This document shows, one piece after another, positions 1-5,538 of a DNA stretch of 5,538 nt. The notes beneath the pieces are model-generated. The model made no database searches and was not told the origin of the DNA. It was given only the letters and a program-made list of their open reading frames with translations. The first letter of the stretch is position 1, and each line of letters starts with the position of its first letter. The stretch spans positions 1-5,538 of the forward strand of contig WQVR01000070.1 of NCBI GenBank assembly GCA_009785775.1, read 5' to 3'. This DNA comes from Candidatus Proendomicrobium guianensium (lineage in GTDB: Bacteria; Elusimicrobiota; Endomicrobiia; Endomicrobiales; Endomicrobiaceae). The translations under genes and the position numbers were made by a program.

Positions 1-1
1 A

Positions 2-142
2 GAGTCAGACTATTCCCCAAGAAACTTCAATAGGGTTATGGGAGAGTTTGGCACTGAAATGGACGCGGCTGTACACAGCCCCGCCGGCAGGCAAAGCAGA
101 AGGCTATTAAGACAAGGTTCACGTCAATTTAGAAATTTATAA
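2..142 (+). CDS. Possible C-terminal tail of an unrecognised upstream gene
   Basis: This reading frame is open from the window edge and ends in TAA at 140-142, giving 46 residues with no recognisable family. It contains eight arginines, seven of them AGA/AGG, and no lysine, which is unlike glyQ, glyS or rmuC. A second plus-strand frame is also open from the edge and stops at 108-110; its 35 residues (ending in LYTAPPAGKAEGY) have a more ordinary composition, so it is a real competitor. One minus-strand frame is also open across most of the same bases. A gene ending here fits the dense layout, but the frame cannot be decided from this fragment, and the stretch could also be a non-coding leader. 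Confidence is low. Confidence 0.22.
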   Translation, partial: ESDYSPRNFNRVMGEFGTEMDAAVHSPAGRQSRRLLRQGSRQFRNL

Positions 143-186
143 ATAAGAAAATAAACTCTAGAGCTAACTATAAACCCGAGACAACA
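138..186 (+). promoter_or_regulatory. A+T-rich leader and possible promoter before glyQ
   Basis: This is the only stretch between genes long enough for a promoter. It has two TATAAA-like -10 candidates, at 138-143 and 169-174, but neither has a convincing TTGACA-like -35 box at the usual spacing. An 8-base palindrome, CTCTAGAG, lies at 156-163. Before the glyQ ATG the only Shine-Dalgarno-like match is a weak GAG at 178-180. No T-box, glycine riboswitch or attenuator hairpin could be recognised, although glycine riboswitches and T-boxes precede such genes in some phyla. The promoter is an inference from position and base composition. Confidence 0.2.
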
Positions 187-1044
187 ATGAATTTTCAAGA
201 CATAATTATGACGCTTCAAAAATTTTGGGCAGATCAGGGCTGTCTTATATGGCAGCCCTATGACTTAGAAAAAGGCGCGGGCACATTTAACCCTGCTACA
301 TTTTTAAAGTGCCTGGGTGAAAAGCCTTGGAGCGTCGCTTATGTCGAACCTAGCCGCCGTCCGTCAGACGGCAGGTACGGACAAAACCCTAACCGCTTGC
401 AGCACTACTATCAGTTTCAGGTAATTATTAAGCCCTCGCCAAAAGATATTCAAGGTTTATATCTTAAAAGTTTGGCCGCTATAGGGCTTAATGCAAATGA
501 GCATGATATACGCTTTGTCGAGGATGATTGGGAATCTCCCACCCTTGGCGCGTGGGGACTTGGCTGGGAAGTTTGGATAGACGGTATGGAAGCAACGCAA
601 TTTACTTACTTTCAGCAGGTTGGCGGTATAGATTTAAACCCGATATCGGTAGAAATTACTTACGGACTTGAACGACTTGCCATGTATGTGCAAAAAAAAG
701 ACAGCGTTTACGATTTAGAGTGGACAAAAGGCGTTACATACGGCGATGTTCACCTCGAAGATGAAAAGCAATGGTCTAAATACAACTTTGAAACTGCCGA
801 TACTGAAATGCTAAAACGTCATTTTAATGATTGGGAAACAGAGGCAAAAAAACTTGTCGAACAAAATTTAGCGCTTCCCGCTTATGATGCGGTATTGAAG
901 TGTTCGCATTTGTTTAACTTGTTAGACGCGCGTGGGGCAATATCTGTGTCTGAGCGTGTGGGCTATATTTTGCGCGTGCGGTTGCTGGCCAAACTTACCG
1001 CTGAAAACTATCTGAAAACAACTCAGCCAGAAGGGCAAAAATAA
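187..1044 (+). CDS. glyQ: Glycyl-tRNA synthetase alpha subunit
   Basis: This is the catalytic subunit of the bacterial alpha2beta2 glycyl-tRNA synthetase, which activates glycine with ATP and charges tRNA-Gly in the cytoplasm. The 285 residues match the family's usual length (about 285-305) and cover it end to end. Visible class II synthetase features are the N-terminal LQKFWADQGCLIWQPYD (10-26) and the GAGTFNPATF loop (30-39). Motif 2 runs through YVEPSRRPSDGRYG (52-65) to the NRLQHYYQFQVIIKP strand (69-83). Also present are the DDWESPTLGAWGLGWEVW segment (113-130) and motif 3 with GLER (160-163). The C-terminal helical part carries the conserved LKCSHLFNLLDARGAISVSE (237-256). The ATG at 187 is preferred because the conserved N-terminus begins there, although its ribosome binding site is weak. 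The TAA overlaps the glyS ATG by one base, which implies coupled 1:1 synthesis. No key residue is missing. Confidence 0.98.
   Translation: MNFQDIIMTLQKFWADQGCLIWQPYDLEKGAGTFNPATFLKCLGEKPWSVAYVEPSRRPSDGRYGQNPNRLQHYYQFQVIIKPSPKDIQGLYLKSLAAIGLNANEHDIRFVEDDWESPTLGAWGLGWEVWIDGMEATQFTYFQQVGGIDLNPISVEITYGLERLAMYVQKKDSVYDLEWTKGVTYGDVHLEDEKQWSKYNFETADTEMLKRHFNDWETEAKKLVEQNLALPAYDAVLKCSHLFNLLDARGAISVSERVGYILRVRLLAKLTAENYLKTTQPEGQK
1029..1035 (+). promoter_or_regulatory. Shine-Dalgarno site for glyS
   Basis: AGAAGGG, inside the last codons of glyQ, sits 8 bases before the glyS ATG at 1044. It is a good Shine-Dalgarno match and supports this start, which overlaps the glyQ stop as TAATG. Confidence 0.6.
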
Positions 1045-3128
1045 TGTCTGAAAATTTAATACTTGAAATTTATGCCGAGGAAATACCCGCTTCTTATATA
1101 GACCCCGCATTAAAGCAAATGGAAACATACGCACGGGAAATGTTTGGTGAATGGGGCGTTAAACACGGCGAGATTAAAACTTATGCCACACCCAACAGGC
1201 TTGTGCTTTTTATAGAAACTCCTGCGCCTAAAAGTTTAGATAAAGAGGAAGAGTTACTAGGCCCATCATTAAAAGCCGCAAAAACTCCCGACGGAAAATT
1301 TACGCCTGCAGCAATAGGGTTTGCTTCTAAAAACGGTACAGCTCCGGAAAACTTAACCATAAAAAAAACAGACAAGGGCGAATATTTAAGTTACTTAAAA
1401 AAAACTAAAGGCATTGAAACCGAAATTATACTTCAGACTTTACTGCCCGATTTAATAAAAAAACTTAACTTTCCTAAAAGTATGGTTTGGGAAGAATCTA
1501 TGTTTAGGTTTGCACGCCCCGTGCGGAGCATTTTGGCTTTGTACGGCGGCAAATTCGTAAAGTTTAATATTGCAGATGTAAAATCTTCAAATTTCACAAT
1601 CGGCTTGCATGCCACGTCAAAAGAAAAAATAGAAATTAAATCCGCCAATGCTTACCTTGAAACTTTAAAAAAACATAATGTAATAGCAAATCAGGCGGAA
1701 CGTAAAGCTTTAATAAGCGATGCCGTAAAAACCGCCGCTAATGTAATTGAAGACGACGAACTTACAGGTGAAGTAAACTATCTTGTAGAATACCCTACGG
1801 CAGTTGCATGCTCTTTTGACAAGCGTTATTTAGCACTCCCTGATATAGTGCTTATAATGTGTTTAAAAAGAAAGCAAAAATGTTTTGCCGTGCGTGGCGA
1901 AAATAATAAGCTTGCAAACAGTTTTGTCTGTGTGCGAAACGGCGTTTTGGGAAATCAGGAAGTTATAAAACAAGGGTATGAGAAAGTTGTCTCGGCGCGC
2001 TTGTCCGATGCTGAATTTTTTTATAATAACGACTTAAAACGGGGCATTGAAGCAAATATTGAAAAACTTAAAGGCATAGTATTTCATAAAGAAATAGGCA
2101 CGGTGTACGAGAAGGTTGAGCGGCTTTTAAAAATAACAAAGTTTTTAAACGAAGAGTTTAGGTTAAATTTAAACCCTGAATTACTTGCCCAAGCGGTAAA
2201 GCTATCTAAGGCAGATTTAGTAAGCGAAATGGTTTTTGAATACCCCGAACTTCAAGGCGTAATGGGCAAAATTTACGCGCAAGCTGCGGGTGTAAGCTTG
2301 GACGTTGCATGCGCTATAGAAGAGCATTATTTACCTTTAAGCGCTTCTTCAAAACTGCCTGAAAACTCCTTAGGGCTTTTAATATCACTTGCAGATAAGC
2401 TGGATACTTTATGCGCTAACTTTGCCATAGGGCTAGAGCCTACGGGCTCAGCCGACCCCTACGGGCTTCGCCGCGCGGCAATTTCTGCGATACGCATAAT
2501 GGCAGAACGCTTCCCACAGGAAAACTTTGCGCGCGCGCTAGAAGAAGTTTTTAACACACTCCCTGAAAAATTAAAAGCTAGTTCGAAATTTTCCACGGGG
2601 CTTGAGCGTTTAAGAGGCTTCTTTTGGCAACGTATAGAAAATATATTGGAAAACGAAGGCTATAGGCCCGACGAAGTTAAAGCAGTGGTAAACGCTTCTA
2701 AAATTTTAAAACTTAAAGCCATAGGTACAATGAAGCCTAAGCTTGAAGCTTTAAAAAATGCCCGCGGCAGCGCTGACTTTGCAGATGTCGCCGCTGTTTT
2801 TAAGCGTATTAACAATATTTTAGCGCAAAGCGCCAAGCAAAATTTGTCCATGAAAAACGTAGACGCTTCTTTACTTTCTGAAGCTGCGGAAAAAGACTTA
2901 TACAAAAATCACTTAACCGTAAAAGACAGCGTTGAAAAATTTTTAGGCGCTCGCGATTACTCCAGTGTTTTTGGTGAAGTTTTAAAATTAAAACCTTTTA
3001 TAGACGCATTTTTTGATAGCGTTATGGTAATGGCGGAAGACCCAAACATAAAAATTAACCGTATATCTTTACTTAACGAAATTTCTGAAATTTTTAAACC
3101 CTTTATAGACTTTTCAAGTTTGCAATAA
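1044..3128 (+). CDS. glyS: Glycyl-tRNA synthetase beta subunit
   Basis: This is the beta subunit of the two-subunit glycyl-tRNA synthetase; it binds tRNA-Gly and is needed with GlyQ for aminoacylation. At 694 residues it is full length (family about 690). Recognisable conserved blocks are the N-terminal LILEIYAEEIPASYI (5-19), ATPNRLVLF (48-56), FPKSMVWEESMFRFARPVRS (143-162) and SARLSDAEFFYNNDLK (317-332). The HD-like domain shows YPELQGVMGKIYA (400-412), AIEEHYLP (424-431), ADKLDTL (450-456) and PTGSADPYGLRRAA (466-479). The C-terminal DALR-type anticodon-binding region includes SVEKFLGARDYS (629-640) and NRISLLNEI (672-680). The block IMCLKRKQKCF (271-281) has a cysteine where, from memory, most relatives have tyrosine in a QKYF-like motif. 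Two A8 tracts (1361-1368, 1397-1404) lie in frame without breaking the gene. It is followed after 12 bases by rmuC. Confidence 0.97.
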   Translation: MSENLILEIYAEEIPASYIDPALKQMETYAREMFGEWGVKHGEIKTYATPNRLVLFIETPAPKSLDKEEELLGPSLKAAKTPDGKFTPAAIGFASKNGTAPENLTIKKTDKGEYLSYLKKTKGIETEIILQTLLPDLIKKLNFPKSMVWEESMFRFARPVRSILALYGGKFVKFNIADVKSSNFTIGLHATSKEKIEIKSANAYLETLKKHNVIANQAERKALISDAVKTAANVIEDDELTGEVNYLVEYPTAVACSFDKRYLALPDIVLIMCLKRKQKCFAVRGENNKLANSFVCVRNGVLGNQEVIKQGYEKVVSARLSDAEFFYNNDLKRGIEANIEKLKGIVFHKEIGTVYEKVERLLKITKFLNEEFRLNLNPELLAQAVKLSKADLVSEMVFEYPELQGVMGKIYAQAAGVSLDVACAIEEHYLPLSASSKLPENSLGLLISLADKLDTLCANFAIGLEPTGSADPYGLRRAAISAIRIMAERFPQENFARALEEVFNTLPEKLKASSKFSTGLERLRGFFWQRIENILENEGYRPDEVKAVVNASKILKLKAIGTMKPKLEALKNARGSADFADVAAVFKRINNILAQSAKQNLSMKNVDASLLSEAAEKDLYKNHLTVKDSVEKFLGARDYSSVFGEVLKLKPFIDAFFDSVMVMAEDPNIKINRISLLNEISEIFKPFIDFSSLQ

Positions 3129-3131
3129 CGC

Positions 3132-3138
3132 GAGGAAA
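3132..3138 (+). promoter_or_regulatory. Shine-Dalgarno site deciding the rmuC GTG start
   Basis: GAGGAAA lies in the 12-base gap after glyS with its purine core a few bases before the GTG at 3141. It is a strong match and supports that GTG as the start; the hydrophobic anchor of the protein begins directly after it. Confidence 0.6.
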
Positions 3139-3150
3139 CGGTGGAAAATT
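3138..3150 (+). repeat. 13-base direct repeat, copy at rmuC start
   Basis: ACGGTGGAAAATT spans the rmuC GTG start (GTG GAA AAT). An identical 13-mer lies at the rmuC stop codon (4290-4302), in the same reading phase. It may be coincidence in A+T-rich sequence; identity and positions are seen directly. Confidence 0.5.
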
Positions 3151-4304
3151 TTTTTATATTTTTTTTCGGCGTTATTACAGGCGTTTTAGCTTTGGGCTTT
3201 AAGTATGTAAAAGCCTTAAAAGACAATGCCGCCAAAACCCAAAAAATACAAGACTTGCTTGAAGCCTCACAAACCCAAAACGGCTTAAAATTAGAATTTG
3301 AGAACATAGCCTCAAAAATAATGGAAGATAAATCTTCTAAACTTACCGAGCTTAACAAAACCGCGCTAGAATCTGTAATAAGCCCGTTTAAAGAAAAAAT
3401 GGAAGACTTTAAAAACAAAGTAAATGAAGCGCACCTTGCAGGTATCTCCCAAACCGCAACGCTTTCGAGCGAACTTAAACGCCTTATGGAGCTTAACCGT
3501 CAGGTAAGCGTTGAAGCTAATAATTTAGCCCAAGCTTTAAAAGGTGAAAGCAAAACGCAAGGCAACTGGGGCGAGATGACCTTGGAGAAAATTTTTGAAG
3601 CCTCAGGAATGATAAAAGGCGTACACTACAGCGCACAGACTCGCTTTGAAGATTTAGACAATATAAAAATACCGGATTATATAATAAACCTCCCTGAAGG
3701 CAAGCATGTTGTGGTAGACGCCAAAGTGTCGCTTACCGCATATGAAAAATACTTTAACGATGAAAACGAAACATCGCGCGCGCAGTTTCTTTCAGAGCAT
3801 ACCGCAAGCATTAAAAAACATATTTCAGACCTAAACAAAAAAGATTATTCGGCGCTTGCGCAAATAATACAGCCAGAGTATGTTTTAATGTTTGTTCCCG
3901 TAGAAGGGGCGCTTACGCAAGCTTTAAAAGCCGCGCCCGACATTTATGATTTTGCGTTTTCAAAAAACATTGTTATAGTTACGCCGTCTACATTGCTTGC
4001 GGTGCTAAAAACTGTTGCCTATATTTGGCGTCAGGAAAACCAAAAAAGAAACGTTTTAGAAATTGCCCGCCAAGGCGGAGCGCTGTACGATAAATTTGCG
4101 GCGTTTGCAGAGGTTTTAATTAAAACGCGCGATAAAATCAACGAAGCGGGCGATAAGTGTAGTGAAGCAATAAAAAGGCTTTCAAGCTCAGACAAGAAGG
4201 GTGACAGTTTAATAGAGCGCGCCGCAAAGCTTAAAGAACTTGGCGCAAGCGTAAAAAAAGATATTCCTGAAAGCTTAGCTGTTGCGGATACGGTGGAAAA
4301 TTAG
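3141..4304 (+). CDS. rmuC: RmuC-family membrane-anchored DNA recombination protein
   Basis: RmuC proteins are predicted nucleases. In E. coli, loss of rmuC raises inversion between short inverted repeats, but the precise biochemical activity is unsettled. The 387-residue product has the family layout: one N-terminal membrane segment (about 4-20, very rich in Phe), a charged helical and probably coiled-coil region (about 25-135), then the conserved core. The core shows GNWGEMTLEKIFEASGM (141-157), VHYSAQTRF (161-169), a PD-(D/E)XK-like pattern with PD (178-179) and DAK (193-195), and FVPVEGAL (251-258). It continues with the IVIVTPSTLLAVLKTV block (277-292), WRQENQKRN (296-304) and ARQGGALYDKF (309-319). 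It is shorter than E. coli RmuC (about 475 residues), mainly in the coiled coil and tail. Start is GTG. A 2-base gap leads to the RNase H gene, so the two are probably translationally coupled. The anchor would place the nuclease core on the cytoplasmic face of the inner membrane. Confidence 0.94.
   Translation: MENFFIFFFGVITGVLALGFKYVKALKDNAAKTQKIQDLLEASQTQNGLKLEFENIASKIMEDKSSKLTELNKTALESVISPFKEKMEDFKNKVNEAHLAGISQTATLSSELKRLMELNRQVSVEANNLAQALKGESKTQGNWGEMTLEKIFEASGMIKGVHYSAQTRFEDLDNIKIPDYIINLPEGKHVVVDAKVSLTAYEKYFNDENETSRAQFLSEHTASIKKHISDLNKKDYSALAQIIQPEYVLMFVPVEGALTQALKAAPDIYDFAFSKNIVIVTPSTLLAVLKTVAYIWRQENQKRNVLEIARQGGALYDKFAAFAEVLIKTRDKINEAGDKCSEAIKRLSSSDKKGDSLIERAAKLKELGASVKKDIPESLAVADTVEN
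4290..4302 (+). repeat. 13-base direct repeat, copy at rmuC end
   Basis: This is the second copy of ACGGTGGAAAATT, encoding the last residues T-V-E-N of RmuC. Its GGTGGA also serves as the likely ribosome binding site for the RNase H gene beginning at 4307. Spacing to the first copy is 1152 bases, an exact multiple of three. Confidence 0.5.
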
Positions 4305-4306
4305 CC

Positions 4307-4999
4307 GTGGCGCTTTACCGTAAAGAACTCGAAGCTAAAGTTATAGAGTTTCAAAAATTAATTTCTGAAAAGTTTCAAGATATAACTTTTCATGAAGCGT
4401 CTTTTAAAGATTATCTTTCAATGTTTTCTTTAAAAGACAAAGGCATTAGGCTTGGGAAAGTTTTAATATATTACAAGCCCTCAAAAAAAACTTTTTCACT
4501 AAAACTTAATGTGTCGGATGCTGAAACTTCAACTGTTCTGGCGCCAATGTGGGACAAACTTTCAGGACAAGACAATTACGAAGCCGCTAGCGCAATATAT
4601 GAAATTTATGTGGACGGTTCTTATATTGAGGGAAAGACGGGCTACGGCGCTGTGATTTTTTTAGGCGATGATAAAATTGCCGAATTTTCAGGCGCTGCCC
4701 AAGCCACGCAGTTTAGGCAGTTTGCGGGCGAACTTAAAGCCGTGATAGTAGCTTTAAACTGGTGCAAAAAAAATTCGGTAAAAAAGGCTCGCGTAAATTA
4801 CGATTATGAAGGCGTTGAAAAGTTTGCGCTGCTTAAGTGGAAAGCAAAAAATGAAGTTTCACAGTATTATGCAGACTATATGCAAAAGCTGTCCATAGAA
4901 ATACAGTGGCGGCATATTAAAAGTCACACGGGTAATGCCAAAAACGATTTAGCCGACGCCCTTGCAAAAAAAGGAGCGCTCGAACGGGAAGAAAAATGA
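4307..4999 (+). CDS. RNase H-domain protein with an unrecognised N-terminal domain
   Basis: The C-terminal half (about 98-223) is an RNase H type 1 domain, which cleaves the RNA strand of RNA-DNA hybrids using two metal ions. By alignment to E. coli RNase HI the catalytic residues are all present: Asp103 in YVDGSY, Glu142 in AGELKAV, Asp166 in NYDYEG, His207 in KSHTG and Asp217 in NDLADALAKKGA. The first 95 or so residues are not the usual viroplasmin-like hybrid-binding domain. They have a helical start (MALYRKELEAKVIEFQKLIS) and a beta-looking segment, KVLIYYKPSKKTFSLKLNV (51-69), rich in Tyr, Lys and Phe that could contact nucleic acid; this is inference. The 230-residue length exceeds plain RNase HI (about 155). 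The GTG start lies 2 bases after the rmuC stop, with GGTGGA (4292-4297) as probable ribosome binding site. The TGA overlaps the next ATG. It may be the cell's RNase HI, but I leave the symbol blank because other rnh genes may exist. Confidence 0.88.
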   Translation: MALYRKELEAKVIEFQKLISEKFQDITFHEASFKDYLSMFSLKDKGIRLGKVLIYYKPSKKTFSLKLNVSDAETSTVLAPMWDKLSGQDNYEAASAIYEIYVDGSYIEGKTGYGAVIFLGDDKIAEFSGAAQATQFRQFAGELKAVIVALNWCKKNSVKKARVNYDYEGVEKFALLKWKAKNEVSQYYADYMQKLSIEIQWRHIKSHTGNAKNDLADALAKKGALEREEK

Positions 5000-5538
5000 A
5001 AAAAACATTATTAATATTTTGGGCGTTTCTTATTGCCTGTTTGTTTTCGGCTTGCGCGCCAAGGGCAATACGCCCTGCCGTGCCGGAGCAAATTGTAGCT
5101 ACAAGAGACGTGCCAAAGTACATGAGAATAGGCATACTTTTAAATGCAGACTCATTTACGGTATCGTCTAATTCCGTATTTTTTGTTCAGGACGGTAGCC
5201 AAAGAATAAGGCTTAGCAGGGGTAATGCGCGCTTTAGGCTTGAAAACGGACAGCTAAGGCATGGGCGGCAATCGTTTAGCTTGCCTGTTACTATAACGCC
5301 AACAGACGGCATAATTTTTGTCGGAGACAATGCTTACCGCGGCGTTTTGGTAATACAAGAAGGACGAAACGGCAGATTAGACATTATAAACAAGTTGTGG
5401 ATGGAGTATTATGTAAAGGGTATACTGCCAAGAGAAATGCCCGCCGCATGGGGAAAGGAAGCATTAAAAGCGCAGGCTGTTATAAGCCGTTCTTACGCGC
5501 TTAGAGGCATTGGGAAACACGTAACTTTTGACTTATGC
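4996..5538 (+). CDS. SpoIID/LytB-family lipoprotein, 3' end cut by window
   Basis: The 181 visible residues form the N-terminal part of a SpoIID-domain protein; no stop is reached. In Bacillus, SpoIID is a lytic transglycosylase that cleaves glycan strands lacking stem peptides. The signature here is YYVKGILPREMPAAWGKEAL (138-157) followed by KAQAVISRSYALRG (158-171). Glu147 in PREMPA matches the glutamate held to be catalytic in SpoIID. The N-terminus is an export signal: MKK, a hydrophobic stretch, then Cys15 (LIAC, the better lipobox) or Cys20 (FSAC), so it is probably a lipoprotein. Residues 40-130 look like a beta-rich region typical of the segment before the signature in this family. 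The ATG overlaps the preceding TGA as ATGA. GGGAAG at 4986-4991 is a modest ribosome binding site; a stronger AAGGAG at 4971-4976 is too far upstream. Eleven of 17 arginine codons are AGA/AGG, unlike glyQ and rmuC. The organism need not sporulate, since the family is widespread outside spore formers. Confidence 0.9.
   Translation, partial: MKKTLLIFWAFLIACLFSACAPRAIRPAVPEQIVATRDVPKYMRIGILLNADSFTVSSNSVFFVQDGSQRIRLSRGNARFRLENGQLRHGRQSFSLPVTITPTDGIIFVGDNAYRGVLVIQEGRNGRLDIINKLWMEYYVKGILPREMPAAWGKEALKAQAVISRSYALRGIGKHVTFDLC

Noticed and set aside
61..130. Possible end of a tmRNA, tRNA or RNase P RNA
   Set aside because: The GACGCGG...CCGCC pattern superficially recalls a T arm, but there is no GTTCRA loop, no CCA-bearing acceptor stem and no RNase P signature.
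3129..3170. T-rich stretch as an intrinsic terminator after glyS
   Set aside because: No stable G+C-rich hairpin precedes the T tracts, and they lie within the rmuC coding sequence.
2957..3418. Minus-strand open frame of 153 codons across the glyS-rmuC junction
   Set aside because: It lies antisense to two well-conserved genes, has no recognisable domain, is Ser/Phe/Lys-rich as expected from reverse-reading A+T-rich codons, and lacks its own context.
4971..4976. AAGGAG as the ribosome binding site for the SpoIID-like gene
   Set aside because: It ends 19 bases before the ATG, too far for normal initiation, and no other start codon lies at the right spacing; it encodes Lys-Gly-Ala of the RNase H tail.
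4917..5135. Minus-strand open frame of 72 codons
   Set aside because: It is antisense to the RNase H C-terminus and the SpoIID signal peptide, with no family features.
4962..5171. Plus-strand open frame of 69 codons over the RNase H-SpoIID junction
   Set aside because: It overlaps two supported genes in another frame, and the SpoIID signal peptide and signature explain these bases.

Overview
The window is a tight run of co-directional plus-strand genes from a moderately A+T-rich bacterium (roughly 40% G+C by eye). The order is glyQ (187-1044), glyS (1044-3128), rmuC (3141-4304), an RNase H-type gene (4307-4999), and the 5' part of a SpoIID-family lipoprotein gene (4996 to the window end). 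Junctions are a 1-nt overlap, a 12-nt gap, a 2-nt gap and a 4-nt ATGA overlap. No terminator-like hairpin was seen between the genes, so one polycistronic transcript with translational coupling is the simplest reading.

Region by region: bases 1-186 hold either the tail of an unrecognised upstream gene or a leader, then an A+T-rich stretch that may carry the operon promoter. Bases 187-3128 encode both subunits of the bacterial tetrameric (alpha2beta2) glycyl-tRNA synthetase. Bases 3141-4304 encode a membrane-anchored coiled-coil RmuC protein with a PD-(D/E)XK-like nuclease core. Bases 4307-4999 encode a two-part protein: an unrecognised N-terminal domain of about 95 residues followed by a complete RNase H catalytic domain. 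Bases 4996-5538 encode a signal peptide and the first part of a SpoIID/LytB peptidoglycan-active domain, cut off by the window edge.

Organism: two-subunit GlyRS excludes the lineages that use the one-chain eukaryote-like enzyme. GlyQ closely matches what I recall of the Thermotoga-type sequence. A lipoprotein-type SpoIID homologue, the A+T bias and the compact layout would suit a deep-branching diderm such as an Elusimicrobiota member. That assignment is an inference from general impression, not from a database comparison.

Functionally the first two genes are translation, the next two nucleic-acid metabolism and the last the cell envelope. I see no defence island, mobile element, CRISPR array or RNA gene. 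The most interesting points are the RNase H fusion architecture, the coupling of RmuC to RNase H, the shift in arginine codon use in the SpoIID-like gene, and the unresolved 5' flank. Most of the window is ordinary housekeeping sequence.
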